Assembly (NCBI GenBank): GCA_002286715.1
Contig: NSJX01000046.1
Location: forward strand, 129,446 to 193,445
Length of the DNA: 64,000 bases
DNA from: Dentipellis sp. KUC8613
Taxonomy: Eukaryota; Basidiomycota; Agaricomycetes; Russulales; Hericiaceae
Direction: 5' to 3'
This document shows, piece by piece, positions 11,975 to 23,205 of the stretch. Each line of letters opens with the position of its first letter. Position 1 is the stretch's first letter. The notes below the pieces were generated by a model. It had not been told where the DNA came from. It searched no databases and saw only the letters and a program-made list of their open reading frames with translations. Made by a program: the position numbers and the translations under genes.

Positions 11975-13690
11975 CGACCGTGGCTAAATGCTGCATGAAG
12001 GCTGGATACGACTAGAAGAACAATCTTTCGTGGATCTCTGATGCATTTGTACAGTTGTTTTTTGCAATGGATTTTTTGTGGATTTGACCTGGAAGCTGGG
12101 ATATGATCAATATTTCGGTATATCGTTATGAGACCTGTCGGCTCAAACACTGGGGTCGTTGTGCGTTCGTGCTTGCGGAAATTGCCGCGTGTTTGAAGCT
12201 CCGCTCTGGCGTTATACGAGCATCGAACGGTTTCTCGCTTTTGTCGTGACCACCTCACCGTCAATGCTACACCGTTACTCGACTACCCCTTGGTTGCTCT
12301 CAGAAAGAGAAAGAAACGGGGAGGCAGAATGAATCGTGACAAGTCACAATCGAGTACCAAATATCGTCTCTCTACCCTGCTCGCGTTTCGCATTTGTAAG
12401 CATCTTCGCAGTCCGTATCTAACAAGTTCGTTCGCAGGATTTGGTAGCTGTTTCTATGTCGAGGTATGATTCTCATCTTTGTTGCGGTGCTATCTTTGGT
12501 CGCTTGACATCATATATACGTGCCCCATAGATCATTGCCTTGATCAGACGGCCGGCGTTTGGGAAACTTCCAACCATTTCTGACGATCTTCGACAAGGCA
12601 CGTAAGTTCGCCATGGATTCTAGATGTTGCTGAGTGTAGCAATGTTTAGTAGCCTTGGGCAGTGATCCTGTTGGTTTTTGGGTTGACGTGCTTGACAAGT
12701 TGTCGAAACTCAATGACATCGTAATAGAAGCTCGAAGGTGAAGGTTATGTCTCATTATCTACAAGCCAGAACGAGCAGCTCATGATTATTCTTGGGAATT
12801 GGCAGTAGTGAATCAATGCTGGCCATATGCAGAGCTCATGTAGTTGTGGTCCATCTTGTTCTGCACAGCTGCCACTCGGTCAATTGATGTGGGCACTCTC
12901 AAAGCTCTCTGATGGTCTCCTTTCTTTGGCCAATCCCTGACATCCTGTGCAAAATTGGTTCGAGGTCCTGTCAATCTCGCATTCACATTGCCTAATCGTC
13001 GACTATGTAGAAAGATGCGGGGGGCAGGAGTGGTTCGATAACTAGAGTTCGTCTCCTGTTGCCGCCATCTGTCGTTCTTCCCATTGCAGATCCTGATCTT
13101 CCTATCTTCCCGCGTTCTGACTCACGTTCCAGGCCATGTCCAGCGCTACATGAGCCTAACTCAGTTCGGCGATGCTGACGGGCGTGAATGTATTGCAGTC
13201 GGTCTCTATTAGCTGTGCCTTCGTTCAGTGCGGAACTTGTTGACAAACGGGTGGTCCCTTGCACGACCGTTTCCCGTAGCATCTGTCACTGACTGTTCCG
13301 TCAAGTTGTCCAACTTGATCTCGATGAAACATGTACTAATGATACCTTCTTTTTCGCCAGCAGTCAACCACCAGCGCGCGATCTATGTCCTCGCTCTACC
13401 TCGCTTCCCCGATGATGAAGCGATGGGCTTCGACGCAAGGCTATCGAGTGATAGTAGGTCAGGTCAAGTTGATTATACTTGAGGTCGAAGATAACATACG
13501 TTTCTTTGTGCCTCTAGTGCGTTGCGGACCTTCGTTCGGGACGATGCGGTACGAAGTTCCAATCACGCAAAGTGTCAGAAGACGAACATTCTGTCTTTAT
13601 TTATAACGCTTGTCGTTTTGCATTGCGACCGGTAATCAAGCTCGGGATGCATATAAAGAGTACTTCAAGGCGACTTGTAGCACAACAAAA
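11975..13690. other. Gene-poor gap
   Basis: About 1.7 kb without a supported gene. Several open stretches (for example 13228-13482 plus and 12992-13282 minus) have no recognisable domain and no consistent splice structure. The last part contains the promoter of the next gene, with TATAAC at about 13603-13608 and TATAAA at about 13654-13659. Confidence 0.4.
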
Positions 13691-15266
13691 ATGGATTCGG
13701 CCGCAGCAGAGACGATCGGCACCACACTGGAGAAGCTGAGAGTCGTGACGGTGCGCTCTCAATTCCGACTCTGGTTGCCTCTGGCTAACGTCCACAAGCA
13801 GTGCTTTTACTGTAGGTAACTCCACGACGTTATACTGCATGATTCTAGACCAACGGCCTCCTTAATGCAGTGGGCTCATTTACTTTACTAGTACGGAAGC
13901 GATTGGTCCCACGAAGTTGTCGCAAGCTAACGTGATGTCTTGTTCTGCAGGCCTATGACTACTTCCTTACCCTTCCCGACGAGGTGGAAGTGGTCTGGGG
14001 ATTTCATTGGACCGTCTCAACGCCTTTATTTCTGCTGAACCGATACATCCCATTCATCGACGTAAGCCTCGCAGTCTACTGTGAGCAGCCTTACATGCGC
14101 ATTCTGCTGTTTTATCTGATAGTAGTTACTAGCGGGAACGGGATTGAACATCTCTGGAGCAACATGTCATGCACTCTATTCTGCAGTTGGATGTGAGGCA
14201 ACCATTTTTCTGGAACATTGTTGCTGTCAGGACGGCTGAGACGTAGATGCAGGGATGGTTCTGTGTGGACTCGGTATCTCAGAGAGTAAGTCTTTGTTCG
14301 TGAGCGCACCTGTAACCTCAATGATGCGACCAAGGTCCAGCTATCCTTCTCCTGCGTACCTGGGCAATTTGGGGAAAGGACAAGATGATTGGTTACAGCT
14401 TGGGGATACTCTTGGCGATGTCGTGCGTCGCGATGAGCATTGTACTCGGGAAATATCTGAAGTCCGTGAAAGGTATGTTATCAGGTCTTTTCTTTTGCCT
14501 TTCCGATCAACTTATCTTGAATTAGCCGCTTCGATCGACCAAATATCGCCCATCCTCCGAGGATGCCTCATCACGGACTTCGACAGACTTCAGTACATTT
14601 GCTTCGCAATTGCTCTTGGATATGAGTCTGGTGAGTCTGTTCTCATTGATTTACGATGTCTCCTGACAAGAATGCGTCGACATCAGTCATTCTGTTCCTG
14701 ACATTGATCAAAGGGGTACAAGAACGTGAGCGTTGCAAACAATTCTGTGGTGGTAGATCTCTTACAAATGCGGCGGCTGAGCTCGTCTAGTCAAGACTTC
14801 AAAGTCACATCTGGTCGTCTCGCTTTACAGATATGGTAGGTAATTCATGAAATCACTTCGGACATGTACTTATCTTGGGGTAGGGATCTTGGCCTACTTG
14901 CTGATATTTGGTACGCGACCTCCTGACTTACAGTATGTCATATACGAGATTGCTAATGATACACGGCAGTGTCGTCTGTTGCCAATGTGGTTGTTCTGCT
15001 TCTTGAATCGGTGAGTAATCTCACATGATGATCACCTCGACACTGATTTCTATCTGCAGCCTGCATACGCAAATCTACTCATTGTGTACGCAACTACTTT
15101 GTCTAGGAATATTGACCTGCTCATCTCCGTTTTGTGACATAGAACACAGCGAGTTTTCCACGTAGTGCTGATCAATCGCATTCTCCTAAGCATTCTGCGA
15201 AATGCTCTGGCTGTATCTCTTTTGGAACCTAGGCACGAAGCAGTGGAGCTTCAGATTATTCGATGA
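13691..15266 (+). CDS. DUF6533-type multi-pass membrane protein
   Basis: A second member of the family found at 1056-2638. The start at 13691 gives MDSAAAETIGTTLEKL. The hallmark exon at about 13951-14081 reads AYDYFLTLPDEVEVVWGF then LLNRYIPFIDVSLAVY. Following exons give GLNISGATCHALYSAVGC, MVLCGLGIS, ILLLRTWAIWGKDKM, LTLIKGVQE, VVSLYRYG, GILAYLLIFV, SSVANVVVLLLES and finally RVFHVVLINRILLSILRNAL, stopping at TGA 15264-15266. About 290 residues in some 13 exons, all with GT-AG borders. The loop that reads YRDG in the two paralogs reads YRYG here. No stop interrupts the model. Function unknown; it faces the same direction as the next paralog, which suggests local duplication. Confidence 0.78.
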
Positions 15267-16695
15267 CGGTCGTGTGGTGAACCTTCGTTTGTAGAGCTTC
15301 AATCTCTATTCAATGAAACGAAAGGAGAAGATCATTCAGTCGTAATCAGTGGATTTCTCGTGCGGTCGTCTAATGTTCCTTGTACTACCCGGTTTGCGTG
15401 GTCAGATCCACCGTCGTCGGTAAGCTGCGTGCTTCGAACTCGGTGACAGGCCCTACCACCAGCGGCGGATACCAGGACAACTCGGTTCAGCCGGACCATC
15501 TTAACTTGTGAGTATCTTGACATTCCTGTCTTATCAGGACCACTACTTGATCGCTTCTTGCAGGCAACCGACCTTTTCTCCTACCGTCAATATTTAATCA
15601 AGACAAGTAAAGTAACAAACGATGCCGAATGAACACAGTACGCTCTTGATTCTCTGAACCCCGATTTGGTGTTATCTGAACGAGGATGATGGTCATTATC
15701 AAGGATAGATTTCGATTCCAGTTTATGATGCTCCCGCGCCTGAATACGAATCGCCTTCACAATAGGCCTCAGACTCAGTGCGCCAATTGCACGTGGAGAT
15801 ATGCCGCAGGATTACAACTGAATAAGACCGCAAGAGAAACGGATAAGGGCAGGACATGCCACGACACCCGAAGCCTGTAGCGGTCCGGGGTCGCTGGGAT
15901 TGCACTTCATCAATTGCTGTGGCACGCCAGTACAAACAACTCATGGCCATCTTGACAGATGCCGGACATATACTACTTGCCGGCTTCCCGCACTAGTAAA
16001 GTAATTCCTTATTTTGGCGTCTGCGCTCTATTTCATCGAGCTTTCTGACGCTGCGTTCTGGTCAAGTTGCAGATCGCTGCGTAGTTATGGCAGTTTTCTG
16101 TCGCAAATGTATCTCTATGACTGCAATGGCCTTTCTGATTCTTTCCAGATGGCTCGGAGGGATCATGATGTTCTCACCTGAATGATGAGTCGAGCGTGTC
16201 GGGTGCCGGGACTGGATGATTTGCACAATCTTTGTTCAACGCATAGGGCGCGCATGGGTCGAACATTTGAGTAATCGGTTAGTCCATATCAGCGCTCTTC
16301 CTCGATTCAATATGCGGCCGAAACGTATTTCCAACGAGAGCTACTTGCAGTCTTTTGAAGCCCCCGATAACAGACTTAGGCTCCGAGTCCAACAACCTTA
16401 CGAGTTATTTGGCAACTGCTCTAGTCAATCGTGTCACACATCTACGGCCGTACAGAGAAATGAATCAATGCGATGCTCAACTGGGTAAACGCCTACCGGC
16501 GACATCGGGACAGCGAATGATTTCCTCCTTCGCAGGGAATCCCCTTCACTATACCTCCCCGAGAAGGAGCATGCCGGTTTCCCGAAGTTCGCGCTTCCAC
16601 GAATGAGGAAGATCCGCTTGCATCGCCCCCGAACCGTGATATGTATGCTTTGTATAAAGGGGAGAACGCTCAGCCATGAGCCTCAGACCTTTGCC
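15267..16695. other. Intergenic between two DUF6533 genes
   Basis: About 1.4 kb with no recognisable gene. A TATAAA at about 16656 lies some 40 bp before the next start codon. Confidence 0.4.
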
Positions 16696-18294
16696 ATGGA
16701 TGATTTAGCAAGAGCGAAGGAGATCGTGATCACCTTACAGCAGAACAAAGTTGTGTCGGTACGGTTATATTCTTTGTCTGCATATGCTCGTCACGCTCAC
16801 TTTCGCGACAGTACTTCGTTTGTTCGTAGATTGCCCTTCGAGTTCTGAATTTTGAACTAACCATACCGGTCGGGCAGTGAGCGCAGTCACTCTGCTGGTG
16901 CGGACTGCATGGTGACATGAATCTGATGTGGTACTATCTAAGGTTATCTTTGCATGGCAGTTTTACGATTTCGTTCTCAATCTTTCTGATGAAGTCGATC
17001 TCGTCTGGCGATCACGTTGGAATACAGTCAAAATCTTATACTTGCTAAACCGGTACTTTGCATTTGTCAACATAGTCATTGGTGTCTACCGTGAGTGGAT
17101 CTCGCTTTTGTTAACCATGCATATAGACTGATATGCGATTTCTATGGCCAGAAGAGGTTGGATACCACATGTCTAGCTCCAGGTGCCATAGTCTTTATAC
17201 TGCCACTGCATGTAAGTCGAAGCACGACTGCATCCACTGCCACTCGAACGTCTCACCCGTCAAACCAGGGGTAATTGCATATGGGATTGGTATTTCGGAG
17301 AGTGCGTGGACCATTCCTTTCTCTCCGTTCAAATCACACAAATAATATCCAGTGGTCCTCATTTTCCGTACCTGGGCTCTCTGGGGGAAACACAATCGAC
17401 TCGCATGCACCATCGTGATTCTGTTCGTCGTTTGTTGGGTTGTCCTAAGTATCTATGTAGAGGAATTCACCCGCTCCCTAGTTTGTGAGTCACCCGGACC
17501 CGTTCGTCGGCCTGATCTCACGTCACACAAGTCGTCCAAATAAACACAATATCTCCTGGTCTCCGGGGATGCTTCATAGTGAAGGCTAGCAAGGTTCTTT
17601 GTGTGTGCTGGTCAATTGCCCTAGCCTATGAGACTCGTGAGTTGTGTCATGTTTACCCATGTCTACTGACCTGAGCCGGATGTTCTCTCCGAGCAGTCAT
17701 TGTCGGCTTGACCTTGATCAAAGCATTTCAGAATTGTACGTTGGCGTATCACTTGCTTAAGCTCAAAACTTTCTAATTTCGTAGTCCGACACTCTACCTC
17801 GCTCCTCCTCCTGACGATCTACCGAGACGGTGAGCCTCTACGGATACCCTGTGTATGAGTTAACTGACATTGCATCGATCAGGTGTTTTATCTTATATAT
17901 CTTTACTCGGTTCGTGGTTCAGTACCGCCTTGTTGTTATCCTAATACTGTTACTCCAGTATCCTCTATCGCCAACGTCCTTGTCATTCGTCTTGCACCGG
18001 TGAGTCAACTGTCAGAACGGCTTCCCTGTTACTGCTATTACTGAACGCCTCGGTGGGTGCAGCCAGGATACATGAACCTTCTTTTCGGGTACGTCCTTTT
18101 CCCCCACTTTGCCGCTGACCCGGGGACTCACTGGGAGTTATCGTAGAATACAGCACGCCTTGCACATCGTTCTTACCTCACGGCTCATTCTGAATATTCG
18201 GCGAAATGCCCCAGCTACGACCATGGCTACCTCCGACATGCAGCTGGAGCAAACTCAGGCGTCCTCAGACCTTACTGCAGTGTCTCAGTCCTGA
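16696..18294 (+). CDS. DUF6533-type multi-pass membrane protein
   Basis: Third family member, about 310 residues in some 13 exons. It starts MDDLARAKEIVITLQQNKVV; the hallmark exon (about 16964-17088) encodes FYDFVLNLSDEVDLVWRS then ILYLLNRYFAFVNIVIGVYR. Later exons give VIAYGIGISES, LIFRTWALWGKHNR, LTLIKAFQN, LLLTIYRDG, SSIANVLVIRLAP, PGYMNLLFG and the final helix HIVLTSRLILNIRRNA, then a Thr/Gln/Ser-rich tail ending TAVSQS. The same exon order as in the gene at 13.7 kb supports tandem duplication. It converges on the P450 at 18418 with only 123 bp between stop codons. Confidence 0.8.
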
Positions 18295-18417
18295 GGCCTG
18301 AGAAATCAAGTCAAGTGAGGCAAGTAATTTGTGCTCCTATATTCAGAGTCCACGGAGCACTTCATATCGTCAATGCAGGAATTACGCGTTCTGCTACTGT
18401 AGAGATTCACTGTTGCC

Positions 18418-20283
18418 CTACTGCAGAAGGAGCTCCTTCTCCTGTGCTAGAATATGCGATACCTCCGGAAATCTTGGCTCTATCGCGCAGCTGAACGGAA
18501 TAGGATGGCTGTAGAGTGTTTGTTTTAGGTATATGACCCTTGAGCACGGACAAGACCACATACATGACCATACCGGTGTCCACAAAACCTTCCACGTGCA
18601 AAGGGCCCATATCATCCTTTGCCCTTGTGATCTTCGCCGCCCAAAGCAGGACTGCCGCGTTGATGAAGAGTGTATTATTTGCCACATGCCGACCAACGCA
18701 GATACGGCGTCCGAACCCGAACGTGTAATGGTCGTCCGAAGAGCTGGCCTTCATGGCGCCAGTCGCATCGAGGTATCTGCCAGGGTTGAATTGAGCTGTG
18801 TCCGAGCCGAATACTCTGGGGTCGTGGTTCATGGCTTGCAGGTTCGCGATGCAGATAGTACCTTTCGGGATGAACATGCCATTGTACCAATCGTCCTGTA
18901 AGGCACAATGCGGGATGCCAAAGGGAATGATGGCCTTCCATCGGATGCATTCTTTGACGACGGCTTGAATATACGGGAGGTGGTCGAAGTCGGCAAAGGT
19001 CGGTATCCGTGAATGGCCGATGACGGTATCAAGCTCGTTTTGTGCTCGCCTCTGAACGTCAGGGTAAGCGACCAAGGCGAGCAAGAGCCATGACATGACA
19101 GTAGCGGTCGTGTCCGACCCAGCAACACTGCGCACGTCAGCAACAGCGCAGTCAGACGGGCTTGAGATTTCTACTCACTACAAAGTCCCCGCCGTCCAAG
19201 CAATCTGCTGCTCGGATAGATTGTATACAGAAGCCTTATCAATCAAGGCAGTCGCGATGCACGGTCGAATATTTCCGTTATCCTGCAAGTAATCAGCAAC
19301 CGCAGTTCACGACGCAGACTCAATCCACTGACCGTGCGCTTCGCAACATTATGGACTAAATTCTTGAACACCGACGTATACCGCTCAAACCAGTATTTCG
19401 CATCTCGTTTCCACTTAGAAAAGCTGAAGGGGTGGGATGAATACTATGCAGGTCGTACTAACAAGAAAACACACCGGTCCGGAATGTTCATCATCGATGG
19501 AAAAAACTCGACGAAATGCGCACCCGGTCTCGTCGCAACCCCAAGCTTCTTTGCATAGTTGTTGATATCCCGAACAGACGGATCACTATCCGACTGAATT
19601 GGCGGATGGTCGTAAACCATGGTCATTATCAGAGATGCCGCATTGCGCCGAAGATACTTGTTCCACTGCTCTGGTGCCTTGAGCAGATTCATGGCTAGCA
19701 GGACCGCTTCGGTGGTTTGCATGGGATAGTATTGCCGTGAAACACGATTCGTCATGGCCTCGTGCGTCGCCCTGCGCATGCTACGCCATCTGCATGGATG
19801 ATGAACAACGGCACGATAAGACATTTATTAACTTACACGGAATCACGCGCTCTGATTGCAAAGAATAAACCGCCGGAGAGAATCTCAGCCCCAACAATCA
19901 TGCGTGGGCGTTCGGAATAATTTGCCGAACGACGGTCGAAAAGGTCGGTGGCAATTTTCCCGGAACTGATAACAAGCATCGGCTGCCCAGCAACATTGAG
20001 GTAAACCAAATCTCCTGGAGAAGTCGTTAGCGAAGTTGAGACCGAGTCGGATGAGCGCACGCGTACCGAAGGCCCTCTGCCACTTATTGAAAACAGAAAG
20101 GAGATCCCCGCGCAGCTGGAAAAGGTTCCCGACGATGGGCAATCCTTGTGGACCTGGAGGTACCTTGTGAAGCGATCCCTGGGCCTGAATGTAGCGCAAA
20201 ATCAAGACACAAAAAACTAGAATGACAATGAGGATCGAGTTATCCAAGTCGCGAAGACGGTCAACTACTGTGAGAGGAGCCAT
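18418..20283 (-). CDS. Cytochrome P450 (P450-1, type A), intact
   Basis: Heme-thiolate monooxygenase, ER-anchored, about 510 residues. The N terminus has a hydrophobic anchor (SILIVILVFCVLILRYI) and the hinge KVPPGPQGLPIVGN. Exon 2 starts GDLVYLNVAGQPMLVIS; the following exon has WRSMRRATHEAMTNR and YDHPPIQSD. The I-helix oxygen-activation motif is AGSDTT, the K-helix ExxR is ECIR in VVKECIRWK, then FNPGRYLD and the heme loop FGFGRRICVG. The last exon (HPIPFSCAIEPRFPEVSH) is reached by a 55-bp intron after GFVDTGMV, ending at TAG 18418. The sequence resembles the CYP64-like (O-methylsterigmatocystin-oxidoreductase-annotated) P450s expanded in Polyporales; the family number cannot be fixed from sequence reading. 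All expected motifs are present. Confidence 0.93.
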
Positions 20284-20495
20284 AGCGGGAGTGGATTGAC
20301 TGGTTTCCGGCCGCTTCCCCAATTGCTCGCTATAAGGCTGGCGGTTCTATACCGGTGTTAGAAGGGGTTGAATCGAGGTGACATAAGTCTCCACGGGTGC
20401 CACGGGCGGATCCCGGTTCTGAATTAGAGCCAGCTGTAAGCGTGCAAATGAATGCTTCGGTGCGCACAGATCTTGCAATTAGAGTTCGCGGGAGC
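20284..20495 (-). promoter_or_regulatory. P450-1 upstream region, conserved with P450-2
   Basis: Closely matches 25085-25285. Shared words include ggttctata-cggtgttagaa (about 20342-20361), ctccacgggtgccac (about 20389-20403) and aatgaatgcttcggtgc. A TATAG box lies about 45 bp before the ATG in both copies. Conservation after duplication may reflect recency rather than constraint. Confidence 0.5.
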
Positions 20496-21286
20496 CATGG
20501 CTAGAGCTAGAGCATGTGGCACAGTCTAGGCATCGTGCTACTGTTAGGGGCCAATGCAAATCATATCTGATGGGCGTACATATAAACTCAGTCTGTTTCT
20601 TCATGCTGGAGAAGTGTTCCTGCCCATGGCCCTGGGAATCTGTGTTTGAACACTACTGCACGCCTACACACGAGCGGGTCAGAGGATGTCGCTCATTGAA
20701 GCGAGTAGGGTCACCGTTTGGAAATGGGCGGCATTCGCGTATGCGCGAAGCTAATGATAGGCACCGGTTGTCCAATAGGCTTTGCGTGGAAGAGCCTCCT
20801 AAACTTGTATTGGGAAAATTATGATTTGGAGCTATCGGTACAGATACCTCGAGTGCCTGCAAGCGTAAACGACAGACACGGACTCAAGTGATGCGTGATT
20901 GAAATGCATGGCAGTCCCGATCCTGTCGGAAAAGACGAGGAATCAATTAATATTCTCAGAGGCATAGGTCCTGCGTGATGGCACATGGCATTAGACAAGT
21001 ACGTGGGCCGGAGGAGCAGAAGATAGAAGACATGTCTCTCGTACCTTGCACCTCTTGTTTTCTAGGCGATTGACGCACGAAAATGTTCATATCCTCCCTA
21101 TCTGTCGTTCAACGTCCAATATTCAAGGGGTGAGCGAACCTTAAACATTGAATGACAGCCATTGCGATGCGAAAGGCACCGAAGCGGCGCATACGAGCAA
21201 CTGTGACATCACAAGTAAGTGGAACCATCCGAGCGCCGCGGACGCCCGCGCTTCCTCTCATATTGACGTTGGGGTCATCGGGCCAC
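20496..21286. other. Spacer within duplication copy 1
   Basis: No gene. Part of it (about 20700-20830) is recognisably similar to 25500-25630 in copy 2. The 3' half of P450-3, expected here, is missing. Confidence 0.5.
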
Positions 21287-22078
21287 AGAGCCAGGCTTTG
21301 CGCCTCGCAAAATCCGATTTGATATGAGATTTATCTGCTTGACCGATGAGGTAGAGGTTTCTTGGTTAGTCATTGGCGGGTGATCGTATATCATCGACAT
21401 GGTCAATGACACTGCGCGACGTTGGAAGTGCATGTTCCAGTTCATTGGCGTTGCAATCAAGTTCACCGCAAGCAGAATGGCTTCAATCGTTTGCGTAGGA
21501 TAATATCGTTCTAACACTTCCTTTCTCAAAGTTTCGCGTGCTGCTCTACGGTGTGTTCTCCTAGAGGACGCGAAAAGTTAACTTCATCAGAGAAGAAAGG
21601 ATGAGGAGAGGACCGACACTGCATTGTGCGGCTTTAATATCATCATGAGACCAGCCGACAAGAGTTCGTACGCAATGATGCTCCGAAGTCTGTCAGATTA
21701 CTTGCTTGAGCGATGTTCCAGAAGGTCCATAGCGACCTTATGGGAGTTGATCACAAGCATGCGCTGCCCGGGCACACTGAGATAGATCAGATTACCTTAA
21801 AGATGGTGTTAATGTCATGACTGAAGCCATTTAGATCCGAGTGTGAACATACCATACGTCTCTTTCCACTCGGTGATTACAGATAGCCGCGATCTGCCGA
21901 CGAGGGAGAGTAGATTTCCGAGGATGGGAAGGGGAGCTGGTCCGGGTGGAAGTTTACGGTACGGACTGTTGAAATATCGCACGAGAAACAAAGTGACGAC
22001 GCTAATCAAACCGACGATAATGCGCCGGTACTCATAGCCAAGGATGTTGAGAGGCTGGATCCTGATTAGCTGCGACAT
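21287..22078 (-). pseudogene. Cytochrome P450 remnant (P450-3, type B), truncated
   Basis: Only the N-terminal 40% of a P450 remains. Exon 1 is intact (anchor IIVGLISVVTLFLVRYF, hinge KLPPGPAPLPILGNLLSL). Exon 2 starts NLIYLSVPGQRMLVINSHK but has an in-frame TAA at 21698-21700 where the intact paralog P450-4 has tyrosine in SSKYSDRP. Exon 3 reads EVLERYYPTQTIEAILL through YDHPPM and stops matching after RILRGAKPG near 21287. The I-helix, ExxR and heme regions are absent. It is the dead counterpart of P450-4 (26260-28178). Confidence 0.9.
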
Positions 22079-23205
22079 GAGAAAGGGGGGCTGTTTGCGA
22101 TTGTTCTGCGCAAGCCCTGTCTGAAGATAAGACGCAGGAGAAGAAGCTGTCCGACAGCTCCGGACACGAAGATAACATACGAGGGCGCTACGAGAGGATA
22201 CGCGGGCGACCGGATACAACGTCGAGTTGACATACTTGTGCAGGCGCGGGAAAGCAAAGAGGACATTGTTATACCAGTACATGTAATTGTCGAATCTAGC
22301 ACCCAGAGCTGACAGAAAAACATTCCAAGTTGACGTTCCAATTAGTGTGTGATCCTAGACAAGAGCAACGCCGTGAGATACTAGTAGCCCGCCAACAGCA
22401 ACCATTGCCCTGTAACATACCAGATCGCTCCTCGACTTCAAGGAAACCCAAAGTCTTGAGTAGTCATCATTCTTCCCTTTTCTACACCTCTTGTTCGATT
22501 CCAGAGCGATGACTCACTTTCTTGCCTTCCTGAATTCCCATTTCTGGTCGCCTCTCACGATAGCTGAAAGTTTTGGTATTAGCAGCGGACGTGGCAAGGA
22601 CAACAGAGATGTTGGTACCATTCGTATGTATAATTCGATATCGGCGGCGCTAGACTCCCGCCAAATACCGCAGTTCTGACGGAAGGCGTGGGTGCGTGGC
22701 TCCAACGAGGCCCGCTGGTTTTGTGGGTAGCCTATGGTCCGGGCGTGGACATTCCTACAAAACAAAAGTCCCTGTGCACTTAGAGTTCGTTTTACTCTGA
22801 ATCAAGGATAGCTGACTGTACCTTCGGGAGGCCATGAGCTGCCCACTAGAGGGGCCTTGAAGCCGTGATAGGACACCGTGTATGATCGACACGCCGCTTC
22901 CGGGTTGACTTGGACCGTGTTGCGTCTGAGACACACCTTTGTATATCTTCAAGGCATCCTGCTATAGTACAGCCGAACCCAGGCAAGAGTACACAACCAG
23001 CTCGAAAATTGTCAATGTTGGGTGACCGTAAGAGTTATAGGCGCGACCCCGACAGCGTGATGATGAGCTCCATCATTTTGACTCATTTCAGTTGTCACGT
23101 CACGGTGGGGGTCGTAGTTCATCCCGCCTTCAAGTTCACCAGACCAAACCGCAACTACTATCACGATACACTGATACAGTACTACAGAGATCGAATATTC
23201 CTGCC
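22079..23205. other. Spacer ending duplication copy 1
   Basis: No gene seen. Similarity to 28850-29400 is visible (for example 22609-22632 with 29065-29090, and gcaagagtacac at about 22982 with 29313), marking it as the upstream flank of the type B P450 duplicated together with it. Confidence 0.5.

Larger units (their letters stand above)
18418..23205. repeat. Tandem duplication, copy 1 (P450-A intact + P450-B dead)
   Basis: This segment and 23206-29500 share the same order on the minus strand: a P450 of type A, its upstream region, a P450 of type B, then a similar spacer. Type A genes are highly similar over coding, intron and upstream DNA. Spacer words also match: 20700-20830 with 25500-25630, and 22960-23060 with 29280-29400. 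Confidence 0.75.

Noticed and set aside
12940..13040. ggttcga words that could be tRNA B boxes
   Set aside because: No flanking stem pairing or A-box at the right distance; no tRNA structure can be drawn.
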